Below are positions 36,524 through 46,382 of a stretch of DNA of 64,000 nt, in pieces. Source of the DNA: Microbulbifer aggregans (GTDB lineage Bacteria; Pseudomonadota; Gammaproteobacteria; Pseudomonadales; Cellvibrionaceae); assembly GCF_020524005.1 (NCBI RefSeq), contig NZ_JAIVKK010000013.1, forward strand, positions 57,485 through 121,484. Reading direction: 5' to 3'. The notes below the pieces were generated by a model. That model saw only the letters and a list, made by a program, of their open reading frames with translations, had not been told where the DNA came from and ran no database searches. Within the stretch, counting starts at the first letter, position 1, and the number at the start of each line of letters is the position of its first letter. Both the position numbers and the translations under genes were made by a program.

Positions 36524-36735
36524 TTGGATACTGCTTCTGCTTCCGTGTGTTGCTGGGAGTTGTCCTTTTCGTCCGCTTTTTCCCCGGTTTTCTCACTCTC
36601 ACTGCTTCCGGTTGGCGCAGTCGCCGGGGCGGGAGCGGCGGATGCGGGCTGTGCCGGATCCTGCGGCAGGTACAGCGGGCCCTTTTGGCCACATGCGCCG
36701 AGCAGGAGAACCAGGGGAATCAACAATGCTTTCAT
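36520..36735 (-). CDS. lptM: LptM-like lipoprotein (YifL family)
   Basis: The 71-residue lipoprotein starts MKALLIPLVLLLGACGQKGPLYLP; the lipobox Cys and GxKGPLY motif identify the family, which helps LptD maturation. An in-frame ATG four codons upstream (36747) is an alternative; neither has a clear ribosome site. The tail (residues 25-71) is low complexity, Pro/Ala- then Glu/Ser-rich. Stop overlaps the lysA start. Confidence 0.85.
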   Translation of the reverse strand: MKALLIPLVLLLGACGQKGPLYLPQDPAQPASAAPAPATAPTGSSESEKTGEKADEKDNSQQHTEAEAVSK

Positions 36736-36838
36736 AGGGGTTGGCATATGGGTTTGTCTGCGACGAAAAAGACTGGAAAAGCCTGCTAGTATAGCGGCCC
36801 AAGCATTTAAGCAACACAGTAACAGAAGTAACCAGATT

Positions 36839-37171
36839 ATGAGCCAGGCCGCCTCGCAAACCGCCTACAACGCCGCCATCGAAGAAACCCTGATTGCGAT
36901 CGAGGACGCCCTCGATAATTGCGATGTGGATATGGATTACGAGCGCGCGGATGCGGTGCTCACCATCACCCTGGAAGACAACGGCACCCAGGTAATCCTG
37001 TCGCGCCAGAGTGCGGTACAGGAGTTGTGGGTGGCGGCGCGCTCCGGTGGCTACCACCTCAAGTTCGAAAACCCGGGTTGGAAGTGCACAACTACCGGTG
37101 AAGACCTGCCGACACTGCTGGATCGAGTGTTGACTGAACAGCAGGGCGCTCCGATGTCGCTGGGACTCTAG
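36839..37171 (+). CDS. cyaY: Iron donor/regulator CyaY (frataxin homologue)
   Basis: The 110-residue cytosolic protein has the acidic helix 1 (IEETLIAIEDALDNCDVDMDYER, about 14-36) used for iron binding and the sheet with LEDNGTQVILSRQSAVQELWVAARSGGYHLKF. It modulates Fe-S cluster assembly by IscS/IscU. It is divergent from lptM, the standard arrangement. Confidence 0.94.
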   Translation: MSQAASQTAYNAAIEETLIAIEDALDNCDVDMDYERADAVLTITLEDNGTQVILSRQSAVQELWVAARSGGYHLKFENPGWKCTTTGEDLPTLLDRVLTEQQGAPMSLGL

Positions 37172-37221
37172 CGACTGGAGCCGCTCCCAAAACGAAGTTT
37201 TACCAAACTCAAGGATTGAGC

Positions 37222-38661
37222 ATGGCGAGTCAAAATTGGATTGAGAATATAAAGCGACTGTTGGCGGGCATTGTCCTCGCCCAGCTCGCCCTGACAGGAA
37301 ATGCCGCGGAGCTTGGGGGCGACTGGAGCGGTACGTTGAAGGTCAGTTCCGCGATACAGTTGCCACTCGTCATTCACCTGCAGCACTCAGCAGACAAGTG
37401 GCAGGGTACGCTTGATTCACCCGCACAAGGTGCGTTTGCCATTCCCATGTCCAGTGTCGAAGTGGATGGCAACAGGCTGGAATTCGAGATCGCCAGCCTG
37501 CAAGCCAGTTATCGCGGAATGCTCGATTCTCAGCATGGAATCATTCGCGGGACGTTTAGCCAGGGACAGCCGATCGAACTGGAACTTTCTCGCCACACCC
37601 CATCCGCCGGGCAGGCAGGCGAGCTCGTCCGTCCCCAGACACCGGTGGCGCCTTTTCCATATGAAGTGGAAGAGGTGCAAGTTCTCAACAAGGCAGCAGA
37701 TATAACCCTCGCAGGGACCCTGACCCGGCCTGAGGGTGAGATCAAGGCCTCTGCCATCCTGATTACCGGGTCTGGCCCCCAGGACCGGGATGAATCTATT
37801 GTCGGGCACAAGCCCTTCGCGGTGATTGCAGACCATCTGACCAGAAAGGGTTTCGCTGTGCTCCGATTGGATGATCGCGGGGTGGGGCAATCCTCAGGTA
37901 ATTTTGCGACGGCGACCTCGGCGGATTTTGCGGGGGATATCAGTGCTGCGGTGGACTACTTGCAGGGCAGGGAGGATATTCCGTCCCAGTCCATCGGGTT
38001 GATAGGCCACAGTGAAGGCGGAATGATTGCACCGATGGTGGCAAGCCAGCGGGACGATCTTGCCTTTGTCATCATGATGGCCGCCCCCGGAGTTGAAATC
38101 ATCGACCTCTATATTGAGCAACGGATGAATATCTTCCGCTCATTGGGTGTTCAAGAGTCGAACCTGAACAAGATAAGCCGGCTCGACCGGTCTGTCTTCG
38201 AGCAGATCAATCAATTGTCCTCGGGAGAAAGCCTTACTTCAGAAACGCTTGAGTCTTTGCGAGAAATATCCCGCACGACGGAAGTCTCTAATCCGAGTGA
38301 CATTGACAGTCAGGTCGCCGCATTGGCGCAAACTTATGCTTCCCCCTGGTTCAGATATTTCCTGAAATTTGATCCCGAGCCCCATATCAAGGGGCTGAAC
38401 ATGCCGGTACTGGCACTCAATGGCAGTCTGGATATTCAGGTTTCTGCACAACAGAATCTTTCCGGGATACGCAAGGCGCTCAGTGCAAGTCAGCATGGCG
38501 ACTTCCAGATTGTAGAGCTGGAAGGCCTGAATCACCTGTTCCAGACTGCTGAAACGGGGGTTGTGACTGAGTACGGGGCAATCCAGGAAACCATTGCCCC
38601 CAAAGCACTGAACCTGATGAGCAACTGGTTGGCTGAGCGCTTTACTCAACCGGGAACTTGA
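37222..38661 (+). CDS. Exported alpha/beta hydrolase
   Basis: The 479-residue protein starts at ATG 37222 (AAGGA 6 bases upstream; TTG 37216 is a weaker alternative). It has a signal peptide (LAQLALTGNAA), a beta-rich N-terminal domain (about 30-140) of the DUF3887-/lipid-binding-like type found in this group, and an alpha/beta hydrolase fold with ITGSGPQDRDESI, VLRLDDRGVGQSSG (oxyanion region), the nucleophile elbow GHSEGG (about residue 258) and the final His in EGLNHLFQ. Members are periplasmic esterases or peptidases of unknown substrate. Monocistronic. Confidence 0.86.
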   Translation: MASQNWIENIKRLLAGIVLAQLALTGNAAELGGDWSGTLKVSSAIQLPLVIHLQHSADKWQGTLDSPAQGAFAIPMSSVEVDGNRLEFEIASLQASYRGMLDSQHGIIRGTFSQGQPIELELSRHTPSAGQAGELVRPQTPVAPFPYEVEEVQVLNKAADITLAGTLTRPEGEIKASAILITGSGPQDRDESIVGHKPFAVIADHLTRKGFAVLRLDDRGVGQSSGNFATATSADFAGDISAAVDYLQGREDIPSQSIGLIGHSEGGMIAPMVASQRDDLAFVIMMAAPGVEIIDLYIEQRMNIFRSLGVQESNLNKISRLDRSVFEQINQLSSGESLTSETLESLREISRTTEVSNPSDIDSQVAALAQTYASPWFRYFLKFDPEPHIKGLNMPVLALNGSLDIQVSAQQNLSGIRKALSASQHGDFQIVELEGLNHLFQTAETGVVTEYGAIQETIAPKALNLMSNWLAERFTQPGT

Positions 38662-38715
38662 CGCAGAACGGCTTGGGAATAAACACATACTCGCGGATAG
38701 CGCCCTGCAAAAGTC

Positions 38716-39711
38716 CTACCGTGGTCGGGTGCTATCGTGGCTGAACTTGTCGCCCGCGTAGGGCCCAATTACTTCGATCTTCTCTATCCAAAGCGCTCCG
38801 CGATAGTCTGGCGGTAGAAAATCCAATTGCTGGGGTGTGTAAATTCCATGCATACCGCGCCCACGGACTTCGAAATCCAGCTCCATCACCAGGCTGCCGG
38901 CGTCCTCCATGCGTTGCATAAACCGGTTTGGCCAGCCCCAGAGTGCCCACTGCCAGGTATTTGGTGCGACCACGGCACCATTCCGGCAGGCCTCGGGTAC
39001 ATAGCCGGTCCAGCCGAGGAAAAGGTAGCGGTAGGTACAATGTCTGACACTGTCGCGACTGAATGCCCAGGCATTGGGGCGTAACACGCGGATTTGCTCC
39101 ATGACCTTTTCGTTGCCATAGACCAGCAAATTGCCTCGCGGTGGCAAATCCCGCTTGCGTAGGTAATTGTCCAGCCGCTTCCCTTCCTCGGGCCGTCCCC
39201 CCTTGATATTGACCAGAAATTGCTTGTCCGGGAATTGCCGGTATACCTCTTCCAGTGTCGGCATCAGCCCTACGCCCTTACCGCGAAATGGATAGGTCTT
39301 GCCGCCGTCATGGGTGTACCCGTAACCGATATCCAGGGTTTTCAAATAGCGCATCGGGTGGTCGCGGGTCGCGCCGATCCCTTCAGTGCGGCAATCCAGG
39401 GTCCAGTCGTGAAAGACCGCAAACTCACCATCGGTGGTGGGATGAACATCAATTTCGACAATATCCGCCCCGGCGTCGAAAGCTGCGTGCATGGAGGCCA
39501 GGGTGTTTTCCAGGTATTCGTGTTCCGGCGGGTAAATCCGGGTTGCGGTGCATTCGTCGCGACCGAGGTTCACCTGGTCGAACGTCTGGTAGATGCCCCG
39601 ATGTGAAATCAGCGTGGGTTTCCCGCTGCGGTTTTCCGCAAGCCAGGAGGCATTGGTGAGGTAGACCGCGATGCTGAATGCGGCGATAGCAAAAAGTAGA
39701 TATTTGCGCAT
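38716..39711 (-). CDS. Glycerophosphodiester phosphodiesterase family protein
   Basis: The 331-residue protein has an N-terminal hydrophobic segment (LLFAIAAFSIAVYLTN), so it is exported or membrane-anchored. Catalytic motifs are ISHRGIYQ (about residue 36), ENTLASMHAAFDAGADIVEIDV and FAVFHDWTLD, as in GDPD/UgpQ TIM-barrel enzymes that release glycerol 3-phosphate from phospholipid-derived diesters. An atypical insertion between HRG and ENT (DQVNLGRDECTATRIYPPEH) distinguishes it from UgpQ. Its 5' neighbour is a REP-rich gap. Confidence 0.88.
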   Translation of the reverse strand: MRKYLLFAIAAFSIAVYLTNASWLAENRSGKPTLISHRGIYQTFDQVNLGRDECTATRIYPPEHEYLENTLASMHAAFDAGADIVEIDVHPTTDGEFAVFHDWTLDCRTEGIGATRDHPMRYLKTLDIGYGYTHDGGKTYPFRGKGVGLMPTLEEVYRQFPDKQFLVNIKGGRPEEGKRLDNYLRKRDLPPRGNLLVYGNEKVMEQIRVLRPNAWAFSRDSVRHCTYRYLFLGWTGYVPEACRNGAVVAPNTWQWALWGWPNRFMQRMEDAGSLVMELDFEVRGRGMHGIYTPQQLDFLPPDYRGALWIEKIEVIGPYAGDKFSHDSTRPR

Positions 39712-39827
39712 GGCGACTCTCCCTGTGAACGGGCTGAGTCTAGCGGGTTACCGAAGTGGAATAGTGGCGGAAGGCGGGATGAATTCTGGCGAGTTGTGGC
39801 GCAGTGCCGTGAAAGTATATGTGTACA

Positions 39828-39850
39828 GTAGGAGCCTGCTTGCTGGCGAT
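39828..39850 (+). repeat. Single REP element (family A, degenerate)
   Basis: GTAGGAGCCTGCTTGCTGGC matches the family A REP except for one base in the palindrome; no inverted partner follows. Confidence 0.8.
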
Positions 39851-39892
39851 TGGGCTGCACTGGGGTCCTGCGCCAGTATCGCTAGATGCCGG

Positions 39893-39975
39893 ATCAAGTC
39901 CGGCATGACGAGGGGTTTACAAAGCTGGGGGCAGGCCAATCACCTACGTGTCATCCCGGCCTTGAGCCGGGATCA
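39893..39975. repeat. Two family B REP-like palindromes
   Basis: GCCGGATCAAGTCCGGC (about 39898-39914) and CCCGGCCTTGAGCCGGG (39955-39971) with GTCAT/ATGAC flanks, opposite orientation, in the gap between the GDPD and argH genes. Confidence 0.8.
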
Positions 39976-40005
39976 CGGCGGGCCTTGCGGCCCGCGCTCC
40001 CCTGA

Positions 40006-41427
40006 TTAACGGGAAGCGATCAACTTGCGCGCGCGCCCACAGGCTGCGCGCACCTGGTTCGGCGCGGTGCCACCGATGTGGTCGCGGGCGGCCACGGAGC
40101 CTTCCAGGGTGAGTACTTCAAATACGTCGTCGCCGATGGCATCGGAGAACTTCTGCAGTTCCGCGAGGCTCAGATCGGCGAGGTCGCAGTCTTTTTCGAT
40201 CGCGAAGGCTACGGACTGGCCGACGATCTCGTGTGCGTCGCGGAACGCCACGCCCTTGCGCACCAGGTAGTCTGCCAGGTCGGTGGCGGTAGAGAAGCCC
40301 TTGGCGGCGGCGGCGAGCATGTTCTCTTTCTTCGGCTTCAGCGCCGGCGCCATATCGGCGAAGGCCCGCAGGCAGTCCAGCGCGGTGTCGGCGGCGTCGA
40401 ACAGTGGTTCCTTGTCTTCCTGGTTGTCCTTGTTGTACGCCAGCGGCTGGCTCTTCATCAGGGTCAGCAGGGCAATCAGGTGGCCGTTCATGCGGCCGGT
40501 TTTACCGCGCACCAGTTCCGGTACATCCGGGTTTTTCTTCTGCGGCATGATTGAGGAGCCGGTGCAGAAGCGGTCGGGCAGGTCGATAAAGTTGAACTGG
40601 CTGGAAGTCCACAGCACCAGCTCTTCACTGGCACGGCTCAGATGGGTCAGCAGCAGGGCACCGAACGCACAGAATTCGATCGCGAAGTCGCGGTCGCTCA
40701 CTGAGTCCAGGGAGTTCTCGGTGGGGGCGTCGAAGCCCAGCAGCTCGGCGGTGCGCGCGCGGTTGATCGGGTAGCTGGTGCCGGCCAGGGCGGCGGCGCC
40801 CAGCGGCGAGCGATTGACGCGCTTGCGGCAGTCCATAAGGCGCTCGTAGTCGCGGGTCAGCATTTCGTTCCAGGCCAGCAGGTGGTGGCCGAAGGTGACT
40901 GGCTGCGCGCTCTGCAGGTGGGTGAAGCCGGGCATGATGGTGTCCGCTTCCTGTTCCGCGAGGTCCACGAGGCCGGTCTGCAGGCGGGTGAGCTCGGCCG
41001 CGATCAGGTCGATACGGTTGCGCAGCCACAGGCGAATGTCGGTAGCGACCTGGTCATTGCGCGAGCGGCCGGTGTGCAGTTTCTTGCCGGTGGCGCCAAT
41101 GCGCTGGGTCAGGCGGGACTCGATGTTCATGTGCACATCTTCGAGCTCCACCGACCAGGGGAATTCGCCGGCCTTGATCTCTTCGGCGATGTCCTTGAGG
41201 CCGCCCTCGATCTGGGTAAATTCGTCGGCGGTCAGTACGCCCACTTCCGACAGCATCTGCGCGTGCGCCAGGGAACCCTGGATGTCTTCCAGCGCCATAC
41301 GCTGGTCGAACATGACCGACGCGGTGAAACGCTCAACAAAGGCGTCGGTGGCCTCACTGAAACGCCCACCCCAGAGTTTGGCGGCGGGGTTCTGGTTGTT
41401 GTTTGCGGATGCGTTGTCGTTACTCAT
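40006..41427 (-). CDS. argH: Argininosuccinate lyase ArgH
   Basis: The 473-residue protein has the fumarase-superfamily signature [16 protein letters not shown] (about residue 290), [13 protein letters not shown] and TAELLGF. It cleaves argininosuccinate to arginine and fumarate. An Asn-rich N terminus ([11 protein letters not shown]) precedes the usual [12 protein letters not shown] start. Divergent from algZ-algR, as in Pseudomonas. Confidence 0.95.
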   Translation of the reverse strand: MSNDNASANNNQNPAAKLWGGRFSEATDAFVERFTASVMFDQRMALEDIQGSLAHAQMLSEVGVLTADEFTQIEGGLKDIAEEIKAGEFPWSVELEDVHMNIESRLTQRIGATGKKLHTGRSRNDQVATDIRLWLRNRIDLIAAELTRLQTGLVDLAEQEADTIMPGFTHLQSAQPVTFGHHLLAWNEMLTRDYERLMDCRKRVNRSPLGAAALAGTSYPINRARTAELLGFDAPTENSLDSVSDRDFAIEFCAFGALLLTHLSRASEELVLWTSSQFNFIDLPDRFCTGSSIMPQKKNPDVPELVRGKTGRMNGHLIALLTLMKSQPLAYNKDNQEDKEPLFDAADTALDCLRAFADMAPALKPKKENMLAAAAKGFSTATDLADYLVRKGVAFRDAHEIVGQSVAFAIEKDCDLADLSLAELQKFSDAIGDDVFEVLTLEGSVAARDHIGGTAPNQVRAACGRARKLIASR

Positions 41428-41546
41428 GCTGCCTCTGGTCTGAATGGGAAACGGGTCACTGGCTCGATCACGGGAAGTGGAACTGGGCCAGCGATGGCGG
41501 TATCTTCACTGCTTGAAGAGCGAGTCCAGAACAAAGATAAAGTGGT

Positions 41547-42731
41547 ATGACATCTTCCCGGCCCGCGCAAGCGGCGGGCATTATAGCGCAGCAAATTCGT
41601 AAAATTGCCCCCTCAGGCAAAGATTCTGCGCGCCCGGACGTTGGCGGCCCGGCGCCATTCCTGCCCGATTTATGCAGTGTAACGGCTATCGCGGTACTGG
41701 TGCTGATGGGCGAGCTGCTGGCGCTGGTACTGGTGCTCTCCCTCGACGGCCTGCACCCGTTCAACTGGCAGCGCCTGGGACTGGTTTCCCTGACCATCCA
41801 GTGGGTCATCCTGCCTTCTGCGGCCGTGCTGTGCCGTTTGCGCCCATTCCTTTCCCGTCTATCGCACAAGCTGGCGGCCGCCCTGAGCTTCGCCGCTGTA
41901 CTGGGGGTGCTGTCGACGGTGCTGTTTGCCCAACACTGGTGGATGGCGGATCTGGCGGGAGCCGGGATCGACTACTGGGATCTGCTGGCGAACCTGCTGG
42001 TGGGGGCTATCTGTGCCGGCGTGGTATTGCGCTACGCCTATGTGCAGCAGCAATTGCACAACCAGCAGCAGGCGGAGTTGGGGGCGCGTATCGATGCACT
42101 GCAATCGCGCATTCGCCCACACTTTCTGTTCAACAGTATGAACAGTCTGGCGAGCCTGATTGCGGTGGATGCAGAGCGGGCGGAAAAACTGGTCGAGGAT
42201 CTTTCTGCGCTGTTTCGTGCATCGCTCGCAGACTCAAAACTGGTCCCTCTTGAGCAGGAAATTGCGCTGGCAAAGCGCTATCTGGAAATTGAGTCCCTGC
42301 GCCTCGGTGATCGCCTGCAACAGGAATGGCACATTGGTGAGTTACCGGAACAGGCTCAGTTGCCGTCCATGCTGCTGCAACCACTGCTGGAAAATGCGGT
42401 TCTGCATGGCGTTGCCCGGCTGCGCGCCGGTGGCACCGTTCAAATAACCATTCGTCAAAATGTCATTGGCAGCCGCGAAAGCGAGCTGCTATTGTCGATT
42501 CAAAATCCTATAGCAGTTTCTGAGATGGAAAATCGTCCCGCGACCCACCGCGGCAACGGTATGGCGATGGAAAATGTTCGCCAGCGTCTCAATGCGTTTT
42601 ACGGCAATCGCTTCCGGTTCTCGGCCGGTGTCCACGACGGTGAGTACCGGGTGGAACTGCGCTTGCCGCTGAAAACCCGATCAACAAATGAGCCGGCACG
42701 GGCGGCGGTCAGAGAGGAGGCGGTTCAGTGA
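41547..42731 (+). CDS. algZ: AlgZ-like sensor histidine kinase (LytS family)
   Basis: The 394-residue membrane kinase has four to six N-terminal TM segments (about residues 40-165), then the His_kinase domain with IRPHFLFNSMNSLASLI containing phospho-acceptor His192, and a HATPase region with LQPLLENAVLHGVARL and GNGMAMENVRQRL. It overlaps the response-regulator gene by four bases (GTGA). The argH-algZ-algR arrangement is that of Pseudomonas, where the pair controls alginate and type IV pili. Its target here is not shown. Confidence 0.9.
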   Translation: MTSSRPAQAAGIIAQQIRKIAPSGKDSARPDVGGPAPFLPDLCSVTAIAVLVLMGELLALVLVLSLDGLHPFNWQRLGLVSLTIQWVILPSAAVLCRLRPFLSRLSHKLAAALSFAAVLGVLSTVLFAQHWWMADLAGAGIDYWDLLANLLVGAICAGVVLRYAYVQQQLHNQQQAELGARIDALQSRIRPHFLFNSMNSLASLIAVDAERAEKLVEDLSALFRASLADSKLVPLEQEIALAKRYLEIESLRLGDRLQQEWHIGELPEQAQLPSMLLQPLLENAVLHGVARLRAGGTVQITIRQNVIGSRESELLLSIQNPIAVSEMENRPATHRGNGMAMENVRQRLNAFYGNRFRFSAGVHDGEYRVELRLPLKTRSTNEPARAAVREEAVQ

Positions 42732-43501
42732 GTAGTGCGCCGACCACTCTCGGAGTGATGATCGTCGACGACGAGCCACTGGCGCGGGCCAGACTGGCCC
42801 GCCAGTTGCAGGCTATTGATGGTTGCCAACTGCTGGGAGAAGCTGCCGATGGGGAAAGCGCGTTACAACAGCTGGATTCACTCGACCCGGACCTGCTGTT
42901 ACTGGATATCGAGATGCCCGGAGACAACGGGTTACAGCTCGCTGAACAGATTGCCAACCGCCCAAATCCACCCGCCATCATTTTCTGCACCGCCCACGAC
43001 GAGTTTGCGCTCCCTGCCTTTGCGGTTGCTCCATCGGGTTACCTGCTCAAGCCCGTCAATGTGGAACAACTGGCACAGGCGATTGCCCAGGCGCGAAGAC
43101 TGAGCAAACCCCAGTTAAAAACCGGGGCTCAGGAACTCAGGACTGAAACTACAGCCAGTCAGCCCGGCGGCCGCCGCCAGATCAAGGCGGTGAGCCGTCG
43201 CGGCGTACAGCTGCTGGATGTGGATGATATCCGCTGCTTTGTTGCGGAAGACAAGTACGTCATTGCCCATCACAGCCGCGGCGAGACGATCCTGGACGAA
43301 TCCCTGAAAGAGCTGGAAAGTGAGTTCAGCGGGCGCTTTGTGCGCGTGCACCGCAATGCGCTGGTAGCGGTCGACTACATTGCCGGGCTGCGCAAGGTCG
43401 CCAGTGGCTATCAGGTACAGCTGGACGGCACAGATGTCGAGCCACAGGTCAGCCGCAGGCTGCTGGGGGCATTGAAAGAGCGCATCAGCGAACTGGCCTG
43501 A
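42728..43501 (+). CDS. algR: AlgR-like LytTR response regulator
   Basis: The 257-residue protein has a receiver domain with MIVDDEPLARARLARQL and phospho-acceptor D60 in LLLLDIEMPG, then a LytTR DNA-binding domain (about 145-257) with IKAVSRRGVQLLDVDDIRCF and FVRVHRNALVAVDYIAGL. It begins at GTG overlapping the kinase stop. LytTR proteins bind direct repeats upstream of target promoters. It probably acts on type IV pilus and exopolysaccharide genes, by analogy only; pilT/pilU are 3 kb away. Confidence 0.92.
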   Translation: MSSAPTTLGVMIVDDEPLARARLARQLQAIDGCQLLGEAADGESALQQLDSLDPDLLLLDIEMPGDNGLQLAEQIANRPNPPAIIFCTAHDEFALPAFAVAPSGYLLKPVNVEQLAQAIAQARRLSKPQLKTGAQELRTETTASQPGGRRQIKAVSRRGVQLLDVDDIRCFVAEDKYVIAHHSRGETILDESLKELESEFSGRFVRVHRNALVAVDYIAGLRKVASGYQVQLDGTDVEPQVSRRLLGALKERISELA

Positions 43502-43506
43502 CGCGG

Positions 43507-45195
43507 TCAGTTGCCATCCAGAATCGTTTGCACAACCTGGATATCCCGCCACTCGTTTACCGGTGTGTTGAGCGGATTGCGATCGACGATGACCAGGTCC
43601 GCACGTTTGCCTGCTTCCAGGCTGCCGATCTCCCCTTCCATACCCAGTTGCCAGGCCGCATTGATGGTCATCGAGCGCAGTGCCTGTATGGGTGACAGGG
43701 CTTCTGCTTCACCGATGGCGGTGCCCTCGCGGCTGCGACGGGTGATTGCGGTTTGCATCAGGCTGAACGGCTCCGCCGGGAACATCGGGCTGTCGGAGTG
43801 CAGGGTGGGGTGCATGTCGAGCTCAAATGCACTCTTTACCGGCAGCATTTCCTGGCTGCGTTCCCGTCCGAGCAATTCGGTGTTCAGTGCATCGCCATAG
43901 TAGTAGATATGGTTGATGTGGAAACTCGGTGAAATCCCCAGTTTGGCAAACGCCGGCAGCATTTCTTTGCTGAGCAGAAGTCCGTGTTCGAGGCGGTGTC
44001 TACGTGTGACAAATTCCTTCTGCTGCGACTCGGGCAGGCTCTCGTACACCCGCTGCAGAATGTTTAAGTATTCCTGCGCAGCGAGATCGCCCTGCACATG
44101 GGTGGCAATCTGCCAGCCGCGGTCATTCAATTCCTGAAACTGGGTACGCAGTGCCTCCTCGGTAATCACCGGTTCGCCGTGGCTGCCGTGGGCGATGCCC
44201 AGTTGTTCGGCCAGCTGGCTGTCGAGATAGGGCTGCTCCACCACCATGCTGCCGCTGTAAGGCGAACCGTCGTACCAGAACTTGGCGCCGCGCACGCGGA
44301 AAAAATCGCCATTATCTTCCGGGCTTCCCGACAGTTTGTTCAGGTTGTTCCCGCGGTAATAGAAAAACTGGCGGATGCGGGGCTGCAGACCTTCCAGGGA
44401 TGCCCACTGCGCGAGCTAGGCAGGCATGTTGAAGCCGAGCGAGGCAACACTGGTGTAGCCGGCATTGCGCAAATCGCTCAGAACACTGGTATAGGCCTTG
44501 GTAACCCTGAGCGGATTCTTGTGCACCGCCAGGAAGGGTTCGAGTGCCGGCTTCTCTACCAGGGTTCCATCGAGGCGGCCGCTGTCATCGCGGCCGTAGT
44601 AGGAGCCTTCCCCCGGGGCCGGTGACTGCTCATCGATATCCATTGCCGCCAGCGCGGCAGAATTTACCCAGGCGGTATGCATGCTCTGGGCGAGGATGAA
44701 TACCGGATTGTGCGGTGCCATCTCGTCGAGGCCATTCCGATCCGGTAACTGCAATCCTTTGAGTAAAACGGGATCCAGGCCCATGGCGTAAACCCATTCG
44801 CCCGGCGGTGCAGCGGCTATCGCTTGTTCCAGTGCCTGCCAGGCCTCTGCGGCGGTGCGATGCTGGAAACCGCTCATATCAACAAAATTGCGAAACACAG
44901 CGCTGATGGCTGGGTGTTCGTGTACGGCGATAAAACCGGGCAGCAGGGCTTTGCCCTTGAGGTCGATGGTTTCCGTGTGTGCACCGGTGAGCGCGGCGAT
45001 GTCTTCACGGCTACCGATGGCGTGGATCCTGCCATCCTTGACCGCGAGCGCACTGGCAACCCGGCTACTGTCATCAATGGTGAAGATGTCACCATTAATA
45101 AATATGCGGTCTGCGTGTGGTGATTCCGTACAGGCGGAGAGCAGCAGCGTGCCCAGCAGGAACACAAGCGGCGTAAATACCTTAAAGCCCATCAT
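43507..45195 (-). pseudogene. Amidohydrolase (YtcJ/metal-dependent, amidohydrolase family 3) interrupted by a TAG codon
   Basis: From the ATG at 45195 the reading frame encodes a lipoprotein (LLSACTESPHADRIFINGDIF) with family motifs ALLPGFIAVHEHPAISAV, YAMGLDPVLL and QSMHTAWVNSAA. TAG at 44416-44418 halts it after 259 residues. The same frame then continues, without any other stop, to 43507 with HVQGDLAAQEYLN, RRHRLEHGLLLSKEMLPAFAK, FHINHIYYYGD, HSDSPMFPAEPF and GSLEAGKRADLVIVDRNPLN, exactly the rest of the enzyme. The complete frame is about 562 residues, the normal family size. One nonsense change, a sequencing error or read-through are all possible. Converges on algR. Confidence 0.85.
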
Positions 45196-45210
45196 GTGGG
45201 TGTTTCCGAA

Positions 45211-45957
45211 CTAGAGTCCACCGGTCACATCGATGAATGTACCGGTGGAGAAAGAAGCTTCGTCGCTGAGTAGCCAGGCCACGGCCGCGGCCACTTCTGT
45301 GTCCTGACCACCGCGGCCCAATGGAATACGTGGTGCCAGTCGCTCGACGCGCCCGGGTTCGCCACCGTCGGCATGCATATCGGTGTGGATAAGTCCCGGG
45401 CGCACGGCATTCACGCGAATTCCTTCAGCGGCAACCTCTTTGCTCAGTCCGATGGTCAGGGAGTCGACGGCACCTTTGCTTGCCGCGTAGTCGACGTATT
45501 CGTTGGGCGAGCCACTGCGGGACGCGCCGGAAGAGACGTTGACGACAGCTCCACCGGCTCCCCCTCGGGTAGTGGACATTCGTCTGACCGCCTCGCGGCA
45601 ACAGAGCAGGGTGCCGGTCACGTTGGTCTGCAAAATTCGGTTGATGCGCTCGGCGGTAAGCGCTTCCACTCGGGTTTGCTGCAGCAGCATACCGGCGTTA
45701 TTGACCAGTGCCGTCAGCGGGCCCAGTTGCCGGTCAATTTCCCCAAAAAGTCTGACCACATCGGTTTCATCGGCAATATCGGCCTGTACGGCGATGGCGC
45801 GTACACCAAATTCGCCACACGCGGCGATGACCTTGTGTGCTTCAGCCTCGCGCTCGCGAAAGCTGATACAGAGGTCGTAACCGCGCTCGGCGAGTAACTG
45901 TGCGGTGGCTGCGCCGATGCCGCGGCTGCCACCGGTAATCAGGGCGATTTTGTTCAC
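45211..45957 (-). CDS. SDR family oxidoreductase
   Basis: The 248-residue protein has the cofactor loop ITGGSRGIGAATAQLL (Gly-rich), LVNNAGMLLQ, the catalytic Ser in NVSSGASRSG and YVDYAASKGAVDSL (Tyr-x-x-x-Lys), and GGL end. Homologues include YgfF-like NADP sugar or carbonyl reductases. Its stop region lies next to the broken amidohydrolase; its start overlaps by four bases with the upstream gene of the 84-residue protein, indicating coupling. Substrate unknown. Confidence 0.92.
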   Translation of the reverse strand: MNKIALITGGSRGIGAATAQLLAERGYDLCISFREREAEAHKVIAACGEFGVRAIAVQADIADETDVVRLFGEIDRQLGPLTALVNNAGMLLQQTRVEALTAERINRILQTNVTGTLLCCREAVRRMSTTRGGAGGAVVNVSSGASRSGSPNEYVDYAASKGAVDSLTIGLSKEVAAEGIRVNAVRPGLIHTDMHADGGEPGRVERLAPRIPLGRGGQDTEVAAAVAWLLSDEASFSTGTFIDVTGGL

Positions 45958-46208
45958 GGCAGCATCAGCCCGGCTTTTTCCAGGCGATCGCGCAGTTCTG
46001 CCATGTTGCCGCGATACTCCCAGTACATGATGCGGCCATGTGAGCCGGTCACCAGAACATATTGTTCGCTGATGGATTGGATGCGTTCGATGGTGATGAG
46101 CTTGGTCATGTAGTTGGGCTCATTCACTTCTTCGATAACTTCCCGGTTGTGCTCATCAAAACCGTGCACGATCAGTGCGGTGCGGACTTCCAGTTCCAGA
46201 AATTTCAC
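45954..46208 (-). CDS. Uncharacterised 84-residue protein
   Basis: I do not recognise the family. The protein (MKFLELEVRTALIVHG...) is charged, has no signal or membrane segment and has a small alpha/beta look: ITIERIQSISEQYVLVTGSH, a LytTR-/DUF-like strand pattern, then a helix ELRDRLEKAGL. It is coupled to the downstream SDR gene (ATGA overlap). It may be a regulator or partner of the SDR; this is inference from position alone. Confidence 0.6.
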   Translation of the reverse strand: MKFLELEVRTALIVHGFDEHNREVIEEVNEPNYMTKLITIERIQSISEQYVLVTGSHGRIMYWEYRGNMAELRDRLEKAGLMLP

Positions 46209-46233
46209 AGTGGGGGTTCCTGTTTGGAGCGCG

Positions 46234-46369
46234 TAGGAGCCTGCTTGCAGGCGAATTGGACCAATTTCGCAAGCAACCGTCCATGGGGCGAGTCCTGCCC
46301 GGCCTTCCCTGGCTGGGCTTCGAAGCGAGCTCAGCGCTCGCTCGGATTCGCCTGCAAGCAGGCTCCTAC
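46234..46369. repeat. REPIN: inverted pair of family A REP elements
   Basis: 24-base REP starting GTAGGAGCCTGCTTGCAGGC at 46234-46257 and its exact inverse at 46346-46369, identical to the pair at 26814-26878 but with an 88-bp spacer instead of 17. It lies just downstream of the pilU stop (46383, minus strand) and upstream of the 84-residue protein gene. Confidence 0.92.
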
Positions 46370-46382
46370 AGGGAGAGTGGGA

